This document shows positions 19,301 to 27,002 of a stretch of DNA of 27,002 nucleotides, one piece after another (position 1 is the stretch's first letter; the number at the start of each line of letters is the position of its first letter). Below the pieces are notes generated by a model. It was not told the DNA's origin. It ran no database searches and was given only the letters and a program-made list of their open reading frames with translations. Source of the DNA: Priapulus caudatus (lineage: Eukaryota > Priapulida > Priapulimorpha > Priapulimorphida > Priapulidae); assembly GCF_000485595.1 (NCBI RefSeq), contig NW_014577723.1:1-27002 (forward strand), in the 5' to 3' direction. The position numbers were made by a program, and so were the translations under genes.

Positions 19301-20976
19301 GCCAACTTTCATCGTCAAGTTAGATGCTGGTATGTATGAGAAGCGAGCAAGAAGAGTCAATTAACGTTCCAGGTGATATCATCATATGTGGTAAACTAAG
19401 GCAGATTGTGAGGTGAAAGATAGATCAGTAGTCTGGTGCTATCAGAATTATCTTACAAATGAGTGAATAAATCGAAAATTATAGTTTTTTTAGCTCAGCT
19501 GATGAAGTCAGATACAGCTTGTAGAATCACATGAATGTCCGTCCGGCCGTCCGTCCGTCCGTGTGTCAACAGTTACGGCACAAATCTTAACCGCTCGACG
19601 TACGGTCTTGATATTCGAGACGTTGGGGTGGGGGGGGGGATCGCGAAAAGGACTCGGGATGTCGAATTTGGGGGTCAAGGGTCAAGATGTGTCAATGGAG
19701 GGGGAATATTTCCCCCTCAACTTAAGGTATAGGAGGAAATACGGAATTGCGGCACAAATCTCAACGGCTCGACCTATGCTTGTAATATTCGATGTATAGT
19801 GTGATGGGGAGGAAACCCATCACCAGTGCGACATTGGAGGTCACAGGTCAAAGCGCACTGGGGGAAAGGTCAGATATCAGGCATTTTCTGATGACATGGT
19901 CTAACGGACCGAGTGCAAAACTTTTTTTGTTTCAGCGCTGACCTACCATTTTTATCACTTTATTGACAGGACCATGAAATGTACTTTCCGCTGACGTGCG
20001 AAGAGTCTCATAACCTTTTGACCCTCAAGAGGAGGGTTAAACATGGATTTGTTGAGTGTTAACAAAGGACTGAACTGCTTTTGTCATTAGAGCCCCCTCC
20101 AGCTGCTCCCTCCCCCACCCTCCCCCCTGACCACACCAGCCCCCACCCTCCCCCACCACCACCACTACTACGCTCGCGCTCGACGCATATCCATGATAAC
20201 ATGTTAATATAGCAAAGTCATTAAAGTTACACAGCTGTATCTTTATTACTGTACTACCGGTATAGCAAAGCCTATCATAGATTTTAGATCTGTATTAGTA
20301 GTATCCTAGATATATGCTCTGAGCGCGAATGCGGTGGCGGGAGGGCGCACTTGATTCGGTTGCCATTGAGTTTATCAGAAGAATACCCGGCTACAGTACA
20401 CGTCAGTTATGCGCTATCGCTCTGCGGCACTTGTCTAATCACATTGTTATTGATTTAATATGCTATATAATATTGATACATACCCTTATCTTTGTATGGT
20501 AGTGGTCATTTTTACAATCTAATGGCAATGTGATTATTGCTGTGATGCAGGTGTGACAATTAATCTAATGACAGTGTCATTAATGCTGTGATGCAGGTGT
20601 CACAATCTAATGGCAGTGTGATTAATGCTGTGATGCAGGTGTGACAATCTAATGGCAGTGTGATTAATGCTGTGATGCAGGTGTGACAATCTAATGGCAG
20701 TGTGATTAATGCTGTGATGCAGGTGTGACAATCTAATGGCAGTGTGATTAATGCTGTGATGCAGGTGTGACAATCTAATGGCAGTGTGATTAATGCTGTG
20801 TTGCAGATGTGACAATCTAATGGCAGTGTGATTAATGCTTTGATGCAGGTGTGAGTCTCTACCACCATTTCTGTGATTTTATCAACTTGTACCAGTCGAT
20901 GCACATGAACAACTCTTTTAGCACGGATGTGACTATCGTCATGTGGGACACGGTATGTAGAGCTGCTGGGTACTGG

Positions 20977-21012
<36 letters not shown>

Positions 21013-24000
21013 AGGGGGGGGGGAGAAATAGAGAGGGTGAGAGAGAGGGGGGTGATTGCTACCCAGTATTTGATACTTGGATAAAAAATCTATTGCATGA
21101 TTGCTAACAAAATTGTAATTGCTGTGATTTGATTTCTCGATTCGACAAATTCATACAAGATATTGTTAAAGGGTGTCATTGGGACAATCAGGGACATACA
21201 CGTAAGTGTGCCAATGCTATCATTCAGGTTAATCAACTAATGGTATTAATTACTCAACTAAACAATGATATGAATTAATTATTACTTTATTAATTATACT
21301 CGATAATTGTGGGCTGCAGTCATCCTGGGACTATGCAGACTTCTTTGTGGATACCTGGAGAGCTTTCACAGATTACAACATAGTTCACCTGCGCCAGCTA
21401 GATGGGAAGAAGGTAGGAGTTACAGCAACACTCGTAATGGTAATAGTTTGAAGAAATAAATACACGTGCAGTCCGTTATTAACGCATTGATCCTCGGTAG
21501 TTCGCTCTATAACTTATTTTATACATCTCAAGTAATTTGCTGATTTGAATTATTCGACTGATTTAGGTATATGAGGTTGAATTAAAGCGGAATTGGTACG
21601 ATTGTAATGGTAATTTCCTGCTGAATGGGTTTCATCAAGTTGGCTCATGTAATTGCTCAGTCAGTAAGGCCTGTGGTGAGTTTCCTTTATCAGAAAGAAC
21701 ATTTGTCCTTAGATCAATGATTGATGGTATTTTAAATGCATTATTTAGTATCATTGGTGGTTATTTGTGGTGGTTTTATGTAAACCTATTATTTGTTATA
21801 GGTTTGTTTCAAAGATGTCGTTTTCCCATTGCTGGCCAGGATGCGCTATGGACTATATTACAACATGCCCTTGGTGCATGGCTGCAACGGTAGTGGTGTG
21901 TTCCACTCCTTCAACAGATTCCTGCTACACAGACTAGAAATTAAGCGAAATATTCCAATAGTAAGAAAGTATAATAATATACCTTGTATATACTTAATGA
22001 TTCATTGATAGTGCTATGGGTATAATAAGTCTAAATCGAATTTCCTCAATTGAAAAAACACCTGTGTGACTCAAACTAACGCCCATGAACTGAACATTGA
22101 CTCCACTGCAGCCAGGCAAGGTGCGAGTTACTGTGCTCCAGAGGAACACGAGGTACAGGAACGTGCTCAACCAGGTGGCTCTGGTAGAGGCTTTGGAGCG
22201 TGATGCACAGCTGCTGGTCACCTTGGTGGAGTACAACACTAGCGTGCCATTTCTCGATCAGATGCAGGTATATAGATAGCCGCAACACAGTCGATCCTCC
22301 ACAGTTAGGAATTTCACACTTGCAGTTTTGGTCCCCCGATAACTTTTACCCACTAGTTGTTCTGGTGATGGCAGTCATTACAAGTGAACTTGCCTCGAAA
22401 AGTCTGAGTAACAAAAAAAATTGTCTTCAGTCTCTGACCTTTTTCTTGTGCACACAAAAGAGTATTTCACACCAAAATGCGAGGCGATCCGTCTGGATGT
22501 ATGGCACTTGTGCACTGCCGTGATTTTGCCGTCGTCATTCATTGACGTCCGCCTCTAGCTATATCTGTGCATGGCAATCATAGATGAGTAGTACTTCTAA
22601 GATGATCAGGCTTCATCCAACTGACCGGGATGCATGTTTCTTGCAGCAATCTCAGATGTCGGATGTTTTCATCGGCATGCATGGTTCAGGACTTGCCCAC
22701 CTGCTCTTTCAGCCAGACTGGGGCGTACTGTTTGAACTGTGAGTGACATATCGTTCAATGTATATCTTTGGAAAGCTTTTGCTATTTCAGCCATAGGTGC
22801 AAGGCAGTGGTCGGCATAGGAAGGTCTATAGTGGACTCGTTATCGTTGAAATATGCAGATAACTATAGAAAGGTGTATACTGAACTCAACATGGTTGAGA
22901 TAGGGAGATAAGCATAGGAAGATCTTTACTGAAACCATCATGGTTGGAATAGGCAGATATATAAATGTGAGAAGTTTTGCAGACTCATTCGTGTTAAAAA
23001 AAAAAATAAAATCATGTTGACGTTTCTCTCATGACACTGGTAGCGATTTCTGCTCCCTTTAAGATAGGGAGATCAGCATAAAAAGGTGTATAGTGGACTC
23101 GCTACCGTTGAAATATGCAGATAAGCATAGAAAGGTCTTTACTGAATTCATCATGGTTGGGATAGGTACATAAGCATAGGAAGATCTTTACTGAAACCAT
23201 CATGGTTGGGATAGGCAGATATATAAATTGAGAAGTTTTGCAGACTTGATATTCGTGTTTAAAAAAAAAAAAAATTATGTTGACGTTTCCTTCATGACAC
23301 TGGTAGCGATTTCTGCTTAACAGGTACAACTGCGGTGACTCGTACTGCTACAGTGATCTCTCGAACCTGCGAGGTGTCAAATACATGACCTGGGAGGATG
23401 AGAGCAAGGTCACACAGCAGGATAAGGTACAAATATTCAGCACACCCACAGCAGGGAATTTAGACGCACGACAATACGTAGCTAACAGAACAATTATATC
23501 AGAAGTTTAGGTACCTCTACCATTCAGGGTGTCTATACTAGTTGCACATTCTTGGCCTCGCGCCATGTACAGAGTTGTGTAGACATCTGGTGATGTTGCC
23601 ATAACAATCTATACTGGGCAACATCTTTACACAATAACAGAGCTCGAATTTTACCAGGGCACCCATGCCAAGCACTATGGTTGCCATCCCTACTTTCTGT
23701 AATGCCCCTGAAAATTGGCAGATATCCACGAAAATGAATTCTACGGCTGCCCTTCTTGGTTTGCCTCTGTGTCTATGCCCTTTCCATAAACACAATATTT
23801 TACAAGTATCACCCTCTGTGTCCCATAAAAAAAATCTTATTAAAAGGTAAGTGGCCTTAATATTAATAATGCTTCAAAGAAAATATTTATATTGGTGCCA
23901 TCACTCTGCCGTGACCTTGCTGCTTCAGGGACACCATCCGACGCTTGGTGCTCACCAGAAGTTCACCAACTATGAGTTTGACGTCGATGAATTTGTCAGA

Positions 24001-24135
24001 ATGGTGAACAAGGCAAAGCTGTACGTACTCTCGCATCCAACCTACGTCGCTGCCGTTGCCACGGCGCAGCCTCCAACCACGCACGGCGAGCGCGAGCAGA
24101 CGACAGCAGACGTTGACAACAAAGACGAATTGTGA
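16197..24135 (+). CDS. EOGT: EGF domain-specific O-linked GlcNAc transferase (EOGT), complete, 13 coding exons
   Basis: EOGT is a GT61-family ER-lumen enzyme that transfers GlcNAc from UDP-GlcNAc to Ser/Thr of EGF repeats in Notch and other extracellular proteins. Exons: 16197-16352, 16689-16804, 17278-17386, 18018-18118, 18520-18624, 19223-19329, 20849-20952, 21320-21412, 21802-21960, 22112-22267, 22647-22738, 23324-23426, 23929-24135. Junction phases 0,2,0,2,2,1,0,0,0,0,2,0 all keep frame, giving 1608 nt and 535 aa; human EOGT is 527. Signal peptide about 1-16; sequons N59 and N252; family blocks CRATN (exon 4), SPLQSW ending at W196 (exons 5/6), [10 protein letters not shown] 237-246, RMRYGL (exon 9), [10 protein letters not shown] 411-420 and GHHPTLG from 468; KDEL 532-535 for ER retention. 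The DxD-like site reads DYN (284-286). Introns are 150-1520 bases and all GT-AG except intron 3 (GC-AG). The upstream in-frame ATG at 16161 precedes the likely acceptor and is less favoured. Confidence 0.97.
17189..17213. other. Hairpin in EOGT intron 2
   Basis: ACACTGCGC, a short spacer and GCGCAGTGT form a stem of about 9 bp some 65 bases upstream of the exon 3 acceptor. It may be a small repeat remnant. Confidence 0.4.
17278..17386 (+). CDS. EOGT: EOGT exon 3, with a GC donor
   Basis: Encodes about residues 91-127, including the conserved KTADFGY block and VVCQPEHE. The only donor that keeps the frame with exon 4 is GAG|GCAAGT at 17386/17387, a perfect match to the GC-AG intron consensus. 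A GT four bases later would shift the frame and give an immediate TGA. Confidence 0.9.
17515..17597 (+). pseudogene. Dead duplicate of EOGT exon 5 inside intron 3
   Basis: The stretch resembles exon 5 (18520-18624) base for base in blocks: AAAGGTGAT, GAAGAATGTGCTCAGA and GGCTCTCATAA. Translated in the matching frame it gives [16 protein letters not shown] against the live [16 protein letters not shown]. Inserted bases after the NVLR codons then shift the frame and bring in a TAA. No splice donor follows. It is a decayed exon copy, located upstream of exon 4 and hence out of order. Confidence 0.75.
18331..18420 (+). repeat. Short imperfect tandem repeat in EOGT intron 4
   Basis: The word GCAGGTGGCA and variants (GCTGGCAGTATGG, CAACACTGGTATG, GCAGCATGGGTG) recur about every 30-40 bases, about 2.5 units in all. 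Minor and imperfect. Confidence 0.45.
18868..18952. mobile_element. Palindromic CGGTTA-type element fragment in EOGT intron 5
   Basis: TAGTGTTGTCAATCGGTTG opens a stretch in which GTAACCGATGATCGGTTAC forms a near-perfect palindrome (18919-18937) and CAATCGGTTAC repeats again. The TAGTGTTG...AATCGGTT type of end is seen in small DNA transposons. No TSD was identified, so the boundaries are tentative. Confidence 0.4.
18960..19060 (+). repeat. GT-rich simple sequence in EOGT intron 5
   Basis: Imperfect TGTGTGCATGTA-type sequence. The 88- and 95-codon open frames running from here into exon 6 cross the intron boundary and are not independent genes. Confidence 0.6.
19491..19800 (+). repeat. Dispersed-repeat-like segment in EOGT intron 6, with a (CCGT)n tract
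   Basis: TAGCTCAGCTGATGAAG is followed by GTCCGTCCG tetranucleotides and a roughly 50-base segment (CGGCACAAATCTTAACCGCT and on, 19575-19625) that recurs diverged at 19749-19797. TAGCTCAGCTG resembles a Pol III A box, but I found no matching B box, so a SINE is not called. Confidence 0.45.
19801..20515. other. Remaining intron 6 sequence, no gene
   Basis: Contains a CCCTCCCCCACC-rich stretch (20095-20170) and otherwise AT-rich DNA. No ORF or splice-site pair suggesting an extra exon. Confidence 0.45.
20516..20848 (+). repeat. 42-bp minisatellite made of duplicated intron 6 acceptor sites
   Basis: Eight units. Each ends in GCTGTGATGCAG or a close variant followed by GTGTGA. The AG positions are 20550, 20596, 20638, 20680, 20722, 20764, 20806 and 20848. 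Spacing is 42 bases except the first step of 46 (an extra TAAT). The last AG is the genuine acceptor of EOGT exon 7. Each unit also carries CTAATGG and TTAATGC, candidate branch-point sequences. The 114- and 71-codon reverse-strand frames through it are repeat artefacts. Confidence 0.95.
20849..20952 (+). CDS. EOGT: EOGT exon 7: [10 protein letters not shown] block
   Basis: Encodes residues 232-266. It starts in phase 1 after the repeat-derived acceptor and contains [11 protein letters not shown] and NNSFSTDV, the best-conserved segment relative to vertebrate EOGT, with a sequon at N252. The donor is ACG|GTATGT. Confidence 0.95.
20979..21055 (+). repeat. (TA)n(GA)n(G)n compound microsatellite in EOGT intron 7
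   Basis: A TA run passes into AGAGAG, then a ten-base G run and GA-rich imperfect sequence. Confidence 0.9.
21567..21675 (+). other. Cryptic exon candidate in EOGT intron 8
   Basis: 109 bases bounded by an acceptor-like TGATTTAG and a strong donor G|GTGAGT, open in exactly the frame delivered by exon 8. The peptide is Cys-rich and includes NWYDCNGNF and CNCSVSKAC. It has no counterpart in EOGT proteins that I recognise. Because 109 is not a multiple of three, inclusion would shift exon 9 into a frame that stops after about 30 codons. Confidence 0.4.
22647..22738 (+). CDS. EOGT: EOGT exon 11: GT61 signature GMHGSGLAH
   Basis: Encodes about residues 403-432. [13 protein letters not shown] is the GT61 hallmark, equivalent to the GxHGAxLTN pattern in the family and likely part of the sugar-nucleotide site. 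The donor is CT|GTGAGT (phase 2). Confidence 0.93.
22780..23323 (+). repeat. Two-level tandem repeat filling the end of EOGT intron 11
   Basis: Two copies of a roughly 262-base unit, the second abutting the exon 12 acceptor. Each unit holds three diverged monomers of about 49 bases (AAGGTCTATAGTGGACTCGT, GGTGTATACTGAACTCAAC and GAAGATCTTTACTGAAACC types). A roughly 105-base tail follows, with an A homopolymer and CATGACACTGGTAGCGATTT. The first tail ends TCTGCTCCCTTTAAG where the second ends TCTGCTTAACAG, so the acceptor region itself was duplicated. Confidence 0.85.
23929..24135 (+). CDS. EOGT: EOGT exon 13: C-terminus with KDEL
   Basis: Encodes residues 468-535 and the TGA stop. [20 protein letters not shown] matches the conserved C-terminal block. 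A lineage-specific low-complexity linker (Ala/Thr/Pro, then Glu/Gln/Thr/Asp) leads to the terminal KDEL, an ER-retrieval signal in the place of the HDEL of human EOGT. Confidence 0.96.
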   Translation, partial: GHHPTLGAHQKFTNYEFDVDEFVRMVNKAKLYVLSHPTYVAAVATAQPPTTHGEREQTTADVDNKDEL

Positions 24136-25030
24136 TGCTCACAAAACTGCCTAGGGGAATTCGACCAATTTTAGAATAAGCGCGGATTACATATGTCCAT
24201 CCCCTTTTAATTGTCTGAAATATTATTAATCGTCACGGTGTTATGATGGTTTGTCTTTAATGGTGGCTATATATAATGTGAAATTACTCATGGGAAAGTA
24301 TGTTTCCTAAAAATTGGACACTGACTCGGTCTCTTGTTTAATCCACGTTATCGCTCTCCTAAATCAATAGGATCCCCTCTACCACACTATTACTAGTTTT
24401 CTTGCCAATGCCAACTGAATTCTAAATGACTGATTGTGTGTGACGAGGCATATATTCTCCGTAATTATAGGGACGTTGTTGCTACCACCTAATTAATTGT
24501 AACCTTATTGCTTTTTACTACAGCCTGGGAATAACTATAGTGCCATAGCTACTTCATGCACACCCAGCAACGTTATCGGGGAGAGGTAATTGTGATTGGT
24601 AAATCGATTAAAAGTGTCTCTGAAGCAATAAATTAACTTATTCCGCACTGTATGTAAGTTGCAGTCGATGTGTGAGGTGCGCGTGGATGCGCACCGCTGG
24701 ACTGAAAAACTGCAGTTGAGACCATTTTCCAATTTTATTTGAGGCTTGTCTTTTGATTACGCTCAGAGAAGAGAATCAACACCACACTTTGTTGGTCTAA
24801 GCAAGGCTAGATGAGTCCAGCGTGCCATAAGATAGACATTCACGAAATGATGCTATTAATATAAGTAGTCAGGGTGATTAGTAGAATAATTGTGCAGCTT
24901 TTGGTGGAATATGAACAAGTGTACACATTTTTAATATATTTTATTACACTGTATATTTTGATTTTTAATAAAATGTATTAATAAAAACATGGTGTTATCA
25001 TGTATTTAAGTGTTTGTGTGTAATAAAAAG
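24136..25030 (+). other. EOGT 3' UTR with several polyadenylation signals
   Basis: AATAAA occurs at 24627-24632, 24967-24972, 24980-24985 and 25022-25027. The cluster near 24967-25027 follows an AT-rich stretch and is the likely main 3' end. The 24627 site could give a shorter transcript. No coding frame of note. Confidence 0.5.
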
Positions 25031-25777
25031 TAATGTCTCACAAATGGGTTATATATTACTAAAAATTAAAAAAGGCGCTTAGGATGCGCTTTTGTTAATA
25101 GTCGCTTTTATCGGCTGTCGATGTTCCTGTGCAACACAAGGAGCATTGGAAAAGCATAGGGAAAAGGGAAAAGTGAATGGTTTTACTCCTTTGCAGGTGA
25201 GTAAAGACATTTTGTGTTATTGCACGTAGATTTGGAACTGAGCTGAAATTATGTGCTTAGTTTATCTAAGAGCGTAATAGATTAGTGGGATATTAGGAAC
25301 GTGTAGTATACGCAGTCAGTCATAGTTCTAGAGCTAAGTCAGTCACTGACTGGGTGACATTACGTGCAGGTCGCTGAGGCTGAGTGAGCGTCAACAAACC
25401 ATCAAACGTACCATAACTCAGGTAAAACAGGGTTTAGCATGAAGAAATAGGGATGTCAAGCGTTTTCGAGCCTCGTGGCTTTCTGAACTTCTGAAGGCTG
25501 TTGTGACTGCCGGAAATAGAGCCAGCCGAGGCATGCACATTGTCAAAGGCATGATGATTCATTGATAATTTGATTGTGCTACAGTACACAGTACACTACA
25601 TTTGATACAATAATTGTCAATCATGTAAACCACAAGAGATTAGAGTAACTTAGATACAATAATTTAACCTAACAAGAGTAGACCTAGTAGTATTAACCTA
25701 GCCCTAACCTTACTATTAATGAGTTACCTACGTTATTGTATCGTGTTATTGTACCTACATGTAACAATAATGCTACT
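25031..25777. other. Intergenic sequence, no feature
   Basis: Mixed unique sequence. ATACAATAA/TTATTGTAT words form weak inverted pairs near 25650-25745. No gene seen. Confidence 0.45.
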
Positions 25778-25990
25778 AGATAGATAGATAGATAGATAAT
25801 AGGTTTATTGCAAAACTAGTGTTAACAACATTACAATTAAAATAAATTTTGCAAACAAGATATCATCAGGCAGTATAAAACTGAAATTGATGATATTTAC
25901 AATAATATATGTCCCATGGTAAGACATAGATATCACTTAAAATGTTGGTTCGTAAAATTACATCACTACAACTGAAAACCATTTTTAGAA
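25778..25990 (-). mobile_element. Possible 3' tail of a retroelement on the minus strand
   Basis: Read on the minus strand, TTTTGCAATAAACCTATTA runs into a TCTA tetranucleotide run (25778-25798). An AATAAA followed by a short microsatellite tail is typical of non-LTR retrotransposon 3' ends. The body would lie at higher coordinates, but no reverse-transcriptase frame is present, so this would be a truncated or SINE-like copy. Confidence 0.3.
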
Positions 25991-26860
25991 TATATACTAA
26001 ATTTAAAATTAGTGAAATTAGAAAAACTAATACATGTATGTTGGTTTAGATTATTTTATCTGCACCATGCTAGTATGCAATGCCATGCCACACTGCATCT
26101 TGGAATTCAACAACATACCACACTACGTGATGCAACACTACACTTCGCCATGCTGCACTACAGTGCAGTACAGCGATGCAACACACCACACGACACATTG
26201 TCACAATACACCGCGTCATGTTACGTTATGCCTTGCTGTCAACTGTTGACTGGTTCACCATTGATTTGGTGCTATTTTGATTATTGCTGTTATAATCGTG
26301 GTCGTGTTGTGGATGTACTTCAGTGTGTGTTGCTGGTATTAGCTACTGTATCACTACATGAATAGTACTCATGCATTTGAGGTAATAGTTCTTTTATTGT
26401 TCCAATTGTTTTAGCAATAGCATACAATGATATAAAATATGTGCTATAATTGTTGTCGCTGCCATCACACAAGTCGTTGTATCTGAAACTTGTTTGTAGC
26501 TAAGTAACGTAGCTGGCTACTACACTGCTGTTTCTGTTAGCAGTGCAATGACATAGACAGGTCAGTGTTGCTGCTCACGCTGTATTATACTGAAGGGCAG
26601 AGATATTTTAGAATGGCTGCAGTATTGACCAGTACCCTATAGACTGGCACAGCATGTCAATTTATGGTCAGGAGCTGTGAACCTTGGTGCCACATAAATG
26701 GTGTCTTAGTGATATGTCGTTAGGCTCAGTAGGAAGATAAGTGTTCAGTGTCTATCTAGATGGGGTGATTAATAGCTAATTTGAGGTCATTATTTCTGGG
26801 CTTGCCACTAAACGTATCCAACATGTGTAGACACAAGTTAACCTAGCATACATAGCTCGC
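25991..26860. other. Intergenic sequence, partly CA/TGC-rich
   Basis: A stretch at about 26070-26230 is rich in imperfect GCAACAC, CACTACA and ATGCCATGC words. The 117- and 71-codon frames over it lack any domain and do not begin in a good context. No gene is called. Confidence 0.45.
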
Positions 26861-26862
26861 TC

Positions 26863-27002
<140 letters not shown>

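Noticed and set aside
19491-19540. Possible tRNA-derived SINE (TAGCTCAGCTG resembling an A box)
   Set aside because: No B box at the proper spacing and no poly-A or tail structure. Kept only as an unclassified repeat.
20560-20904. 114-codon reverse-strand frame with a 14-residue repeat
   Set aside because: It is the reverse translation of the 42-bp minisatellite. The frame stays open only because 42 is a multiple of three.
26012-26365. 117-codon frame near the window end
   Set aside because: No domain, a non-ATG start, and it sits on imperfect CA/TGC-rich sequence.

Overview
The window is nuclear DNA from a metazoan, most likely a marine invertebrate. The evidence is a spliced gene with metazoan GT-AG introns, an animal-specific Notch-pathway glycosyltransferase, an intronless rhodopsin-type GPCR, abundant (CA)n/(GT)n microsatellites, small hAT-like elements, and a short run of TTAGGG-type repeats. 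I cannot name the species. There are no operons, rRNA genes, confident tRNAs or CRISPR arrays. A single N at 11628 and many one-base indels between repeat copies show that part of the window is rough assembly.

Layout. 1-4440: simple-sequence and foldback DNA with no credible gene. It holds a 1.45 kb CACGCA-type degenerate minisatellite, CA-rich and CATA-rich tracts, and a pure (GA)n run. 4489-5964: a complete single-coding-exon class A GPCR (491 aa), with a probable 5' UTR splice acceptor just before its ATG. 5965-9214: GT-rich 3' flank, then intergenic DNA with a CCAAT/CRE/YY1-like cluster and a TATA box upstream of a doubtful 101-codon ORF. 9215-14731: a mobile-element block. It contains a 1.8 kb hAT-like non-autonomous element, an apparent 1.8-2.0 kb tandem duplication whose junction is exactly the N (probably two overlapping contigs or haplotypes left unmerged), a 106-bp hAT MITE present in only one of the two copies, and several foldback elements. 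14732-16185: repeat remnants.

16197-24135: a complete EOGT gene (EGF-domain-specific O-GlcNAc transferase, GT61 family). I reconstructed 13 coding exons that join in frame to give 535 aa, from signal peptide to a C-terminal KDEL. All introns are GT-AG except intron 3, which must be GC-AG to keep the frame. 24136-27002: 3' UTR and polyadenylation signals, a probable retroelement tail, intergenic DNA and a terminal (CA)n microsatellite.

The two protein genes have no obvious functional link. The most notable structure is inside EOGT. The 3' splice site of intron 6 has been amplified into a 42-bp minisatellite of eight acceptor copies, of which only the last is productive. Intron 3 carries a dead copy of exon 5. 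Intron 11 ends in a nested repeat that also duplicates its acceptor region. Intron 8 contains a well-formed cryptic exon that would truncate the protein.
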